A stretch of 45,136 nt of DNA. It comes from an uncultured Desulfatiglans sp. (GTDB taxonomy: Bacteria > Desulfobacterota > DSM-4660 > Desulfatiglandales > Desulfatiglandaceae). Position numbers and translations under genes: made by a program. Where the stretch lies: assembly GCA_900498135.1 (NCBI GenBank), contig LR026961.1, positions 4,455,905-4,501,040 of the forward strand, in the 5' to 3' direction. The notes under the pieces are model-generated. The model ran no database searches, had not been told where the DNA came from, and worked only from the letters and a program-made list of their open reading frames with translations. Shown here piece after piece: positions 8,402-16,572 of the stretch. Within the stretch, counting starts at the first letter, position 1. Each line of letters begins with the position of its first letter.

Positions 8402-9031
8402 ATGATCGACATCTTTTTGAGCGGGGGCCCCATCATGTACCCGCTGCTCTTGTGCTCCATCCTCTCGCTGACAGTGGTCATCGAAAAGGCCCTCTTCTGG
8501 CTCAGAGAGGATCGGCGCCGCGATCAGGGCCTGGTCAACGAAGTCCTCGAGCTCTGCCGTACCGGGGATTGGGAGAGCGTCCGGATCAAGACGGCCGGGT
8601 CGAGGGATTACGTGATACGAATCCTCATCAGCGGCATCCTCCACCGGGAATTCTCCATGGCCAAAGCGATGGAAACCAGCGCGGCCGACGAGGTCAAGCG
8701 CATGCGACGCTACCTGGGCGTCCTCGACACGATGATCACCGTCACCCCGCTTCTCGGGATCTTCGGGACGGTCCTCGGCATCATCGCCTCCTTCGAGATC
8801 CTCGGGAACATGGGCATCGAGGAGCCCCAGGCGGTCACCGGCGGCATCGCGCAGGCGCTCATCACCACCGCGGCGGGCCTCGGGATCGCGATCTTCAGCG
8901 TCTTCCCATACAACTACTTCACCTCCCGCGTCGAAAATGCAGTTCTGACGATCGAAAAATACGCCACCAGCCTGGAGATCGTTTACGAGAAACTCACGCA
9001 GCATTGCCTCTCGGAGAGCCCCCGGAAATGA
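8402..9031 (+). CDS. exbB: MotA/TolQ/ExbB proton-channel protein
   Basis: A 209-residue inner-membrane protein with three hydrophobic spans (residues 10-30, about 105-130 and 150-175). The conserved MotA/TolQ/ExbB block is VTPLLGIFGTVLGIIASF followed by GGIAQALITTAAGLGIAIF. The chosen ATG at 8402 follows GGGAGG; upstream in-frame codons run back into the palindrome and are unlikely to be used. With the following exbD and tonB genes it forms the proton-driven motor that energises an outer-membrane receptor. The location behind btuFCD points to B12 receptors as the client. Confidence 0.9.
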   Translation: MIDIFLSGGPIMYPLLLCSILSLTVVIEKALFWLREDRRRDQGLVNEVLELCRTGDWESVRIKTAGSRDYVIRILISGILHREFSMAKAMETSAADEVKRMRRYLGVLDTMITVTPLLGIFGTVLGIIASFEILGNMGIEEPQAVTGGIAQALITTAAGLGIAIFSVFPYNYFTSRVENAVLTIEKYATSLEIVYEKLTQHCLSESPRK

Positions 9032-9071
9032 GCAAAAGGCGCGCGTGCAGGCGACAGTGAGGGGATAGCCT

Positions 9072-9482
9072 ATGAAAGTCCCGCTCTATCATCCAAAGAG
9101 GGTCCGGGTGGAGATGATTCCGCTGATCGACATCGTCTTCCTGCTCCTGGTATTCTTCATCTATGCGATGCTCTCCATGGCGGTCCATCACGGGCTTCCC
9201 GTCCTCCTGCCTTCGTCGGAATCCGCCTCCGTCGAAAAGAGGTTGACCCTGTCCGTCACCCTCCAGGCGGGCGGCGCCCTCTTCCTGAACGAAGAACCCG
9301 CGACGCTCGAAGACCTCGCCCCCGCGCTGGCGGAAAAAACCAGGAACGACCCGGATGCCGGTGTCCTCCTCTTTGCGGATCGAACCATCCCCTACCAGGA
9401 CCTCTTCGAGGTCCTCGACCGGATCAGAAAAGCCGGGATCACGCGGGTCTCCCTGCAGGCGGAGGCGGAGAAGGCCCTATGA
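9072..9482 (+). CDS. exbD: ExbD/TolR biopolymer transport protein
   Basis: A 136-residue protein with a short cytoplasmic end, one membrane span (PLIDIVFLLLVFF, which includes the conserved membrane Asp) and a periplasmic domain. The Asp is the proton-carrying residue in the family. Its 3' end overlaps the tonB start by four bases (ATGA). Together with ExbB it drives TonB. Confidence 0.9.
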   Translation: MKVPLYHPKRVRVEMIPLIDIVFLLLVFFIYAMLSMAVHHGLPVLLPSSESASVEKRLTLSVTLQAGGALFLNEEPATLEDLAPALAEKTRNDPDAGVLLFADRTIPYQDLFEVLDRIRKAGITRVSLQAEAEKAL

Positions 9483-10273
9483 GGAGGTTGATCTTTTCCG
9501 CTGCGGCGGCCCTGGCACTCCACGGCCTGCTCTTCATCGGCCTTGGCGACAGGTGGTTGAAGACCGCCCCGGGCGCAAAGCGAGCGGCTCAGCCGCTCGA
9601 ACTGGCGCTCGAGGTCCCGCCGCCCGCCCCGGAAAAGGCCTCGGACCCCGCACCGCCCGCTCCGAAACCCCCTCCACGAAGGCCGGTCGCCGCACCCCCC
9701 AAGCCGCCGGAGCAGGTGAAACCCCGGGCACCGTCACCGCCGCACCCCGTCGCTGTCGCAAAACCCGCCCCACCGCCTCAGCGGATCGAGTCCGTCGTCC
9801 CCGAACCGACGGAGCAGCCCCCGGCTAAGGCAGCACCCGCTGCAGTGATGCAGTCTGAAGACGTTCATTCCGCGCCTCCTGCCTCTCCCGACCCGGTGGA
9901 ACCGGAGGCGCAGACGGAAACCAGGCCCGGCAGCCTGTCTTCCGCCGCTGCAGACAAGGTGTTCAGGCAGAGCGATGTCGGCCGGATCGAAGGCATCCGC
10001 AAGGCCGTCCCCAGATACCGGGAAAACCCGCCACCGCTCTACCCCGGCCTGGCGAGGCGCAGGGGCTGCCAGGGAACCGTGGTCATCGACGTCCTGGTGA
10101 CCCCCGAGGGCCGCGCCGCAGATCTCAAGATCGAACAGTCGAGCGGCTACGCTGTCCTGGATGACTCTGCCATGGCCGCGGTGCAGGAATGGGTCTTCGA
10201 ACCGGCAACGCTCGGAGGCCGCGCCATCCCGATGCGGGTTTCGGTGCCCGTCATGTTTTCGCTCAGAGATTAG
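9479..10273 (+). CDS. tonB: TonB energy transducer
   Basis: A 264-residue protein with an N-terminal membrane anchor (LIFSAAAALALHGLLFIGLG), a long Pro/Ala/Lys-rich spacer (residues about 40-170, many PPAP and KPP repeats) and a C-terminal TonB domain: PPPLYPGLARRRGCQGTVV, VTPEGRAADLKIEQSSGY, VQEWVFEPA. This is the full TonB architecture. The gene overlaps exbD. No TonB-dependent receptor such as BtuB lies in the window, so the receptor must be encoded elsewhere. Confidence 0.92.
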   Translation: MRRLIFSAAAALALHGLLFIGLGDRWLKTAPGAKRAAQPLELALEVPPPAPEKASDPAPPAPKPPPRRPVAAPPKPPEQVKPRAPSPPHPVAVAKPAPPPQRIESVVPEPTEQPPAKAAPAAVMQSEDVHSAPPASPDPVEPEAQTETRPGSLSSAAADKVFRQSDVGRIEGIRKAVPRYRENPPPLYPGLARRRGCQGTVVIDVLVTPEGRAADLKIEQSSGYAVLDDSAMAAVQEWVFEPATLGGRAIPMRVSVPVMFSLRD

Positions 10274-10459
10274 CCACCAGGCTGGGGCATCGAAGCCGCC
10301 CAGATCTGAGCGGACGCCCTTGGCGCACGCCCGTGCCGTTGCTCCGCTCGCGCGGGGGCTGTTTCGGGTTCATTTTTTTTCGCAGCCGTCCGGGAGAAAG
10401 ACCCCCCAACCGGCTGGAAACCTAAAGAAAGACTTCAAGGAACAGGAGGAACATCATCT

Positions 10460-11512
10460 ATGCATTGGCAAGAAATCATGACCCAGATTCAGCCGCTCTC
10501 CGAGCCGTGGCTCAGCCGGGCCTGGGAACGGCTCGACAGCCTGACCAAGCCGCTCCGCAGCCTCGGAAAACTCGAAGAGATCGCCGCCCGCGTCGCGGCC
10601 ATCCGCCAGGAGGACAAACCCGATGTGACCAACCGCGAGGTCTTTGTCTTTGCGGGAGACCACGGGGTCGTCGAGGAGGGGGTCAGCGCCTACCCCCAGG
10701 ATGTAACCGCTCTGATGGTCCGGAATTTCCTTGCGGGCGGCGCGGCCATCAACGTACTTGCGCGCTGCGCCGAGGCCCGCGTCAGCGTGATCGATATCGG
10801 GATGAAAACGGACCTCTCCGATGCTCGAGGCTTGATCCGCCGCAACGTCCGGCGCGCCACCGGAAACATCCTGCGGGAGCGGGCCATGACCGTTGAAGAG
10901 GCCGAGCGCGCGTTGTCCGTCGGGATCGAAACGGCGTTCGGCGCCTATGACAGGGGGGCGCAGATGATCGCCACCGGGGAGATGGGGATCGGCAACACGA
11001 CGCCGTCTTCGGCCCTCTTTGCCGGGCTCCTGCCGGCTGCGCCCCTCGAGGTAACCGGCAGCGGGACCGGTCTCGAAGCCGAACAGATGCACCGCAAGGC
11101 CGCAATCATCGAAGAGGCCCTGAAGCGGCATCGGTTCGCGCTGGCGGACCCCCTGAGCGCCCTTGCCGCCCTGGGCGGCCTGGAGATCGCCGGAATCTGC
11201 GGATTGTGCCTCGGCGGCGCCGCCAAAGGCCTCATCGTCGTGGTCGACGGCTTCATCTCGAGCGCCGGCGCACTGGTGGCCATGCGCCTCTGCCCCGCAG
11301 TCAGGGAATATCTTTTCTTCTCCCATCTTTCCTCCGAGACGGGCCACCGCATCTTTTACGAAAAAGAAGGACTCGCGCCCCTCTTCAACCTCGACATGCG
11401 CCTCGGGGAGGGGACAGGTGCGGCCCTGGCCATGCAGGTCATCGGCAGCGCCGTGCGCATCTACAACGAAATGGCCACGTTCGCAGAAGCGGGCATCGCC
11501 CCGGGGGCCTGA
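10460..11512 (+). CDS. cobT: Nicotinate-nucleotide:dimethylbenzimidazole phosphoribosyltransferase CobT
   Basis: A 350-residue enzyme that activates the lower-ligand base of cobalamin by transferring phosphoribose from nicotinate mononucleotide. Clear signatures are SLTKPLRSLGKLEEIA near the start, FAGDHGVVEEGVSAYPQ, GEMGIGNTTPSSAL and, near the end, LDMRLGEGTGAALAM, where Glu317 corresponds to the family's catalytic Glu. The start has an AGGAGG-like site about ten bases upstream. It is followed by cobS with a one-base gap, so import and nucleotide-loop assembly share one transcript. The length is normal. Confidence 0.95.
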   Translation: MHWQEIMTQIQPLSEPWLSRAWERLDSLTKPLRSLGKLEEIAARVAAIRQEDKPDVTNREVFVFAGDHGVVEEGVSAYPQDVTALMVRNFLAGGAAINVLARCAEARVSVIDIGMKTDLSDARGLIRRNVRRATGNILRERAMTVEEAERALSVGIETAFGAYDRGAQMIATGEMGIGNTTPSSALFAGLLPAAPLEVTGSGTGLEAEQMHRKAAIIEEALKRHRFALADPLSALAALGGLEIAGICGLCLGGAAKGLIVVVDGFISSAGALVAMRLCPAVREYLFFSHLSSETGHRIFYEKEGLAPLFNLDMRLGEGTGAALAMQVIGSAVRIYNEMATFAEAGIAPGA

Positions 11513-11513
11513 G

Positions 11514-12260
11514 ATGCAAGGACTCCGCTCGGCGATCCGCACCCTGACGCTAATCCCCGTGCCGGCCGGCGGCAGCGAGGACCTGGGGCGCGCCCTGCCG
11601 TGGTTCCCCGTCGCGGGTCTGCTCCTCGGCTCGGCCCTATACGCGGTCGATCTCGCCTTCCGGCAGTTTCCGCTGACCCCCTGGCCGGCCGGCACAGCCC
11701 TCCTGATCGTCGCCCTGCAGACCGTGCTGACCCGCGGGCTGCACCTGGACGGACTGGGCGACTGGGCGGACTCGCTGGGGGGGTATCTGGACCGGGAGAA
11801 GCGCCTGGCCATCATGAAGGATGTCCATATCGGGGCCTTCGGGGTCGCTGCCATCGGGCTCGACCTCCTGGCGAAATGGATCGCCTGCGAGCGGCTCGTC
11901 TCAGCCGGAAGGGCCGCCTTTCTCATCCCCGTCGCGGTCCTCTCCCGCGGCATGATGGTCTGGCTGATCAGCACCCTGCCCTATGCCCGCGCCGGCGAGG
12001 GGATGGGGCGTCCCTTCGTTCAGGGGGCCACCCCCGGCCGGTGTGCGGCGGCGCTGGCGATCTGCCTGTCGGCGTGCCTCCCGTTCGGACCGGCCGGGAT
12101 CGGGCTTTTCGGGCTGGCCTGGGCAACCGCCGTGCTGCTCGGGCTCCGCTGGCGCCGAAGCTTCGGGGGCATCACCGGCGACCTGCTCGGCACCGCCAAC
12201 GAAGGGCTGGAAATCGTCCTTCTCCTGGCCGGCGCCTGGCTCGTGAACCTTCCCTCTTGA
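11514..12260 (+). CDS. cobS: Adenosylcobinamide-GDP ribazoletransferase (cobalamin synthase) CobS
   Basis: A 248-residue inner-membrane enzyme that joins alpha-ribazole to AdoCbi-GDP, the final step of cobalamin assembly. The family block HLDGLGDWADSLGGY (around residue 78) and the C-terminal GGITGDLLGTANEGLEI are both intact. Several hydrophobic spans fill the rest. The ATG at 11514 follows the cobT stop by one base. CobU, which makes the GDP-activated substrate, is not in the window. Confidence 0.94.
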   Translation: MQGLRSAIRTLTLIPVPAGGSEDLGRALPWFPVAGLLLGSALYAVDLAFRQFPLTPWPAGTALLIVALQTVLTRGLHLDGLGDWADSLGGYLDREKRLAIMKDVHIGAFGVAAIGLDLLAKWIACERLVSAGRAAFLIPVAVLSRGMMVWLISTLPYARAGEGMGRPFVQGATPGRCAAALAICLSACLPFGPAGIGLFGLAWATAVLLGLRWRRSFGGITGDLLGTANEGLEIVLLLAGAWLVNLPS

Positions 12261-12672
12261 CGGCCCTGATGAGGGTCTTAAAACCAGTGACGACTCAAGG
12301 ATGTCCTTCTGGATTGCTGGACGACTGGGCCTTCCACCGTTTTTCCCTTCGTGCACTGCGCTTTCTCCCCACGCGGAAGATGGTCCTGGTGCGGACCTGC
12401 AAAAGGCCCCTCGGATACCCAAACTTCTGGAGCAGTTGATTCAGCCTTGACAATGCCCTACAATTCTGCAGCAGAGGCTTGCTGAACCGTTTTTCAGGGG
12501 TGCTGCGGCCGTCGATCGGCCGGCCTTTGCAGGGCGCGCTTCACACCGGGGCACCGGCGGGGAATGGGCGGGCGCTGCCGCAGCCGCCCGCATAAAAGCC
12601 GGCAAACGTGCCGGGGGCCGAAAGCTGTCCATAACCGCCCTCCGAAACTCACCCTCGAACAGGATGTTCTTC
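12261..12672. other. Intergenic region with GC-rich palindromes
   Basis: About 410 bases after cobS. It contains CGGCCGTCGATCGGCCG, a near-perfect palindrome around 12505-12522, which may form a stem in the transcript. No believable gene or promoter was found. AGG at 12661-12663 serves as ribosome-binding site for the following transporter. Confidence 0.45.
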
Positions 12673-14913
12673 ATGGACAAGACAGAAGCGTCCTCAGCGC
12701 GAGACCCGGCTCCCGGGGGCAACCGTTTGGGCACCTTCGGCGGCGTCTTCACCCCCTCGATTTTGACCATCCTCGGGGTGATCATGTTCATGCGGTCCGG
12801 CTTCGTCGCCGGCCAGGCAGGCATCTTCCAGGCGCTCCTGATCCTTCTGCTGGCAAAGAGCATCACCACCCTCACCTCGCTTTCCATTTCCGCCGTTTCG
12901 ACCAACACACCGGTCGCAGGCGGCGGCGCCTATTTTCTCATCTCGCGCGCCCTTGGCCCGGAGTTCGGAGGGGCCATCGGACTGGCGCTTTTCCTGGCCC
13001 AGGCCGTCTCGGTGCCGTTCTACATCCTGGGGTTTTCGGAGGCCCTGGTGCGCACCCTTCCTGCGCTGGCCCCCTACTACAGAAGCATCGCCCTGTCGAC
13101 CGGCCTGGTCCTCTTCACTATCGCCTACGTCGGAGCGAACTGGGCCATCAAGACCCAATACCTGATCATGAGCGTGCTGGCCCTGTCCATCCTCGCCTTC
13201 ATGGGAGGCGCCGCCCTCCATTTCAAAACGGAGACCTTTCTGGAGAACTGGCACGCCCCGATCCCCGCCGCGCTCTCCTTCTGGGCCCTCTTCGCCATCT
13301 ATTTTCCCGCCGTTACCGGGATCATGGCGGGGGTCAACATGTCGGGCGATCTGAAGGAGCCCGGACGCTCGATTCCGATCGGAACCTTTGCGGCGGTAGG
13401 CATCGGGCTCCTGATCTATGCCCTCCAGACCCTGCTGCTCGGAGGGGCGCAGGTTAGGGACGAACTGGTGGCGGCCTCCTACGAAACCATGGCGCGACAG
13501 GCCCTTTTCGGGGCCGGCTTCCTGGTCTCGGCCGGCGTCTTCGCCGCCACGCTCTCGAGCGCAATCAGCTCATTTCTCGGAGCACCGCGGGTCCTGCAGG
13601 CCATCGCCCGCGACAGAATCATCCCCGCCATCCAACCCTTCGCTGCCGGTTCGGCCCGGCGGGACGAACCGCGGCGCGGACTCCTGGTGACCCTGGCCGT
13701 CACCGTCCTGATCATCGTCCTGAGCGGCACGGACTCGAAAGGCAGGGCCTTCGATATCCTGGCGGCGGTCGTCACCATGTTCTTTCTCTATACCTACGGC
13801 ATGGTGAATCTCGCCGCATTCATCGAATCCTTTTCGGGGAATCCGTCCTTCAGACCCCGCTTCAAATACTACCACTGGCTGCCGGCCCTCTGCGGCGCCG
13901 CGCTCTGCGCGGGGGCCGCGTTTCTGATCGATCCCTTCGCGGCCGGTGTAGCGGTCGCTGCGCTCGGCACGATCTATACCTTGCTTCGACGGCGCGTGCT
14001 CCGTGTGCATTTCGGGGATGCACGCTGGGGGTTCCTCTATTCGCGGATCCGTCAGAACATGCTTCGGCTGGCCAAGATGCCGGCGGACCCGAAGAACTGG
14101 CGGCCTACCATCCTGGTGCTCATTGGAAACCCGGAAGAGAGACGGACCATCGCCCTCTATGCCTTGTGGATCGGGGCGGAACGGGGGCTGGTGACACTGG
14201 CGCGCGTCCTGGTTGGAAACCTGCAGGAATTGAAGAGCCGCCGCCTGACGGCGCTCGAACAGCTCAGGCGTTTCCTGGGTGAAAACCAGTTCGAGGCCCT
14301 TTCGACGGTTGTAGTGAGCAAGACGCTCGACGACGGACTTTCCACCCTCATCCAGGGCCACCCGTTTAACCCGCTGCGCCCGAATATCCTGCTCATGGGC
14401 TGGTCGTCGGATCCGGAGCGGGCCGGCTATTTCGTCCGTCATCTCCAGTCGGCGCTGGCCCTCGATATGAGTCTCGTCCTTGTCAAAGATAAAGGCCTGC
14501 CACGCAAAGACCGTCCTCACAGGATCGATGTCTGGTGGAGGGGGCAGAGAAACGGCTCCCTGATGGTCCTGCTCGCCCATCTGATCCACCTGAACGGGGA
14601 ATGGTCCGAGGCCCGCATTCGGCTTCTCCGCCTCATACCGGACGAGGCGGGCAGGAAGCCTTCGGCCGACGCCCTGAGGGCGCTGCTCGACCGCGCCCGG
14701 ATCGAGGCGGAGCCGGTTGTGCTCGTGTCACAGGCGCCTTTCCCCGATGTCTTGAAGCGGCACTCGGGGGATGCGGCTGTTGTGCTGCTCGGGTTCAATG
14801 TCCCTGAGGAAAAAGCGGCCACCGAATTTCAGGCGAACTTCGAAGGCATGTTCGCCGAGCTTCCCACCTCCTTACTCGTCTGCTCCTCAGGAGAGGCTGA
14901 TGTCTTCGTGTAA
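12673..14913 (+). CDS. SLC12-like (cation-chloride cotransporter family) APC-type transporter
   Basis: A 746-residue membrane protein. Residues about 15-440 hold roughly twelve spans, opening with LGTFGGVFTPSILTILGVIM followed by FMRSGFVAGQAG, the sequence pattern of the eukaryotic Na-K-Cl/K-Cl cotransporter family. FPAVTGIMAGVNMSGDLKEP is a second strong match to that family. A 300-residue soluble C-terminal region follows (NWRPTILVLIGNPEERR; LLRLIPDEAGR), resembling the SLC12 cytoplasmic domain. The ATG at 12673 is preferred over 12664 because AGG lies nine bases upstream. Bacterial members are less studied, so the ions or amino acids carried are uncertain. Confidence 0.85.
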   Translation: MDKTEASSARDPAPGGNRLGTFGGVFTPSILTILGVIMFMRSGFVAGQAGIFQALLILLLAKSITTLTSLSISAVSTNTPVAGGGAYFLISRALGPEFGGAIGLALFLAQAVSVPFYILGFSEALVRTLPALAPYYRSIALSTGLVLFTIAYVGANWAIKTQYLIMSVLALSILAFMGGAALHFKTETFLENWHAPIPAALSFWALFAIYFPAVTGIMAGVNMSGDLKEPGRSIPIGTFAAVGIGLLIYALQTLLLGGAQVRDELVAASYETMARQALFGAGFLVSAGVFAATLSSAISSFLGAPRVLQAIARDRIIPAIQPFAAGSARRDEPRRGLLVTLAVTVLIIVLSGTDSKGRAFDILAAVVTMFFLYTYGMVNLAAFIESFSGNPSFRPRFKYYHWLPALCGAALCAGAAFLIDPFAAGVAVAALGTIYTLLRRRVLRVHFGDARWGFLYSRIRQNMLRLAKMPADPKNWRPTILVLIGNPEERRTIALYALWIGAERGLVTLARVLVGNLQELKSRRLTALEQLRRFLGENQFEALSTVVVSKTLDDGLSTLIQGHPFNPLRPNILLMGWSSDPERAGYFVRHLQSALALDMSLVLVKDKGLPRKDRPHRIDVWWRGQRNGSLMVLLAHLIHLNGEWSEARIRLLRLIPDEAGRKPSADALRALLDRARIEAEPVVLVSQAPFPDVLKRHSGDAAVVLLGFNVPEEKAATEFQANFEGMFAELPTSLLVCSSGEADVFV

Positions 14914-15027
14914 CAAGCAGTTGTCCGGAGATCAAAGGCCACGGCGAACTGGTCTCCAATGCCATAGAAGCGGATCCCTCTGCAAATAAATCAGGCGGTT
15001 TTCTGGGAGGCCCTGCAGACGAGGCAA

Positions 15028-15077
15028 CACAAGCAGACAGGCAAGCTGGCGCCGATATAGGAAAAAAGGACCATTTT
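15028..15077. repeat. Decayed half copy of the palindromic repeat
   Basis: CACAAGCAGACAGGCAAGCT and GCGCCGATATAGG followed by AAAAAAGGACCATTTT line up base for base with the right half of the element in the orientation seen at 19300-19360, with scattered changes. It lies in the gap between the convergent transporter and hydrolase genes. Confidence 0.55.
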
Positions 15078-15147
15078 ACGCCGGGGAAAAAATGGGGACG
15101 GCGGGGCGAATCGTTTGAGCGGCACGCGGCAGGCGAGCCGATGCTCC

Positions 15148-16155
15148 TCAGGGCAGCCGCCGCGTCTCTCCGTGCTGCAGTACCCAGAACACATCGCCAT
15201 CCAGCCCTTTATCGGCCAGCGCCTCGGCCAGGCGGACAGGCGGCTCATACAGCGGTTCGTCGGTCAAGATAAAGGTCCCCCAGTGGATCGCCACCGAGCG
15301 GCGGGCTTCGACATCCAGGTGCACCTGCACCGCTTCTCCAGGATCCATGTGGTGATCCCGCATGAACCAGCGCGGCTCATAGGCGCCGATCGGAATGGCC
15401 GCCAGATCGAAAGGCCCCAACCTGCGGCCGATCTCCTTGAAACGCTCCGTGTAGCCGCTGTCCCCGGCGAAGAAAAAGGCGAAGCCGGGGGATCTGACCA
15501 CCCATCCCGCCCAGAGGCTTTGGTTCTTGGAGAACAAGCTCCGTTTGCTCCAGTGCTTGACGGGGACCGCGGTCAGGGCCGCCCCGTCTTCGGTGTGGGT
15601 TTCCCACCACTCGAGTTCCACCACACGCTGCACCCCGAGATTTTCAAACCACCGTTTGAGCCCTTTGGGGACAACGAAAAGGGTCTTTTCGCCGCCCTTT
15701 CGGGACAGCAGTCCCTCGATGCTCCCGACATCGAGGGAATCGTAGTGGTCATGCGACACCAGGACAAAATCGATCGGGGGAAGATCCGAGAGGGCGAGAC
15801 CCGGGGGCGCCACCCGCCGCGGACCCGCCCACTGCACCGGAGAGGCCCTCCTGGAGAAGTGGGGGTCCGTCAGGATGTTACGGCCGTCGATCTGAAGGAG
15901 CAGGGTCGCATGCCCGATCCACGTGACGGTGTTGACCGAGCGGTTGCCGCGCAGAAAATCCGGATCGTTCCGCGCAAGCTCGAAATGGTAATCCTCCGCC
16001 GAGGGAATGTCTTTGAACAAACGCTCCCAACGCCACTGGATGAAATCGGTGAAGCCTTTGTCATCCTTGCTGCTTTCCACACGCTGCCCCTCTGCGGCGC
16101 AGCCAGCGCAGAGAAGGGCGCCCAGCAACCACAGCATCATCCATCGACCCGCCAC
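15148..16155 (-). CDS. Lipoprotein metallo-beta-lactamase-fold hydrolase (NAPE-PLD/UlaG-like)
   Basis: A 335-residue protein. The start MAGRWMMLWLLGALLCAGC has a good lipobox LCAGC with the lipidated Cys at residue 19, so it is probably membrane-anchored in the periplasm. The metallo-beta-lactamase core contains TWIGHATLLLQIDGRNILTD, the metal motif SHDHYDSLD at residues 134-142, later FAGDSGYTERFKEIG and, near the end, AIHWGTF. This order fits N-acyl-phosphatidylethanolamine-hydrolysing phospholipase D-like proteins. The substrate is unknown. The gene is convergent with the transporter and reads toward it. Confidence 0.85.
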   Translation of the reverse strand: MAGRWMMLWLLGALLCAGCAAEGQRVESSKDDKGFTDFIQWRWERLFKDIPSAEDYHFELARNDPDFLRGNRSVNTVTWIGHATLLLQIDGRNILTDPHFSRRASPVQWAGPRRVAPPGLALSDLPPIDFVLVSHDHYDSLDVGSIEGLLSRKGGEKTLFVVPKGLKRWFENLGVQRVVELEWWETHTEDGAALTAVPVKHWSKRSLFSKNQSLWAGWVVRSPGFAFFFAGDSGYTERFKEIGRRLGPFDLAAIPIGAYEPRWFMRDHHMDPGEAVQVHLDVEARRSVAIHWGTFILTDEPLYEPPVRLAEALADKGLDGDVFWVLQHGETRRLP

Positions 16156-16572
16156 CCTTCGCCCTCCAAGTCCTCCGACCGCCGCGTCGAACCAACCTTT
16201 TTCACCTTCAAAGCCCTGAACGATGCTTCCACGTCAAACCGCGTGCTGTCAACAGATTCCCCGCCAGCAACCATCCCGGCAATGAACGGCGCGGCCGGGA
16301 TGCGTCCTTTTCCAAATCGATCCCCATGCAAGATAGCCCTTTTTTCACAAATGGCAAGCGCCGCTCCCCTTGGATCTTTGTTGGCGCAAGACTCCGGCGC
16401 CCCGGCCTGCCGCACAAAGTTCAACCTGCCGCCTCCTACAAAGGCGTCGGTGGAGGTGCCGTCAGGGATTCAAGCCCCAAATTCCTGCAGGAGGCCTTTC
16501 ATCTGCACTCCTGCAGGAAGTTCGACTCACGAGCGCATGCAGGGGCGTTTCGGCTGAGCTCTCTCCGGGGAT
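16156..16572. other. Intergenic region between the hydrolase and glnD
   Basis: About 415 bases lie after glnD and ahead of the hydrolase, both read on the minus strand. It contains an inverted repeat at 16482-16519. A 95-codon minus frame (16137-16424) overlaps the hydrolase start and has no recognisable features, so it is not called. A hydrolase promoter probably lies here but is not evident. Confidence 0.4.
16482..16519 (-). terminator. Stem-loop after glnD
   Basis: TTCCTGCAGGA at 16482-16492 and TCCTGCAGGAA at 16509-16519 form a perfect 11-bp stem with a 16-base loop, about 55 bases after the glnD stop. Behind it on the minus strand come only a few T bases. It could end or stabilise the amtB-glnK-glnD transcript. 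Confidence 0.45.

Noticed and set aside
10454-11974. 506-codon open frame on the minus strand
   Set aside because: Antisense to cobT and cobS, both of which are certain.
12340-12400. Possible decayed copy of the palindromic repeat
   Set aside because: CGGAAGATGGTCCTGGTGC resembles the arm only over a short stretch, and the remaining blocks are missing.
12476-12560. Possible second copy of the btuD-exbB hairpin element
   Set aside because: Short GC-rich words are shared, but the order and arms do not line up, so common ancestry is not supported.
16137-16424. 95-codon minus-strand frame ahead of the hydrolase
   Set aside because: It overlaps the hydrolase start, has no good ribosome-binding site and shows no recognisable sequence.
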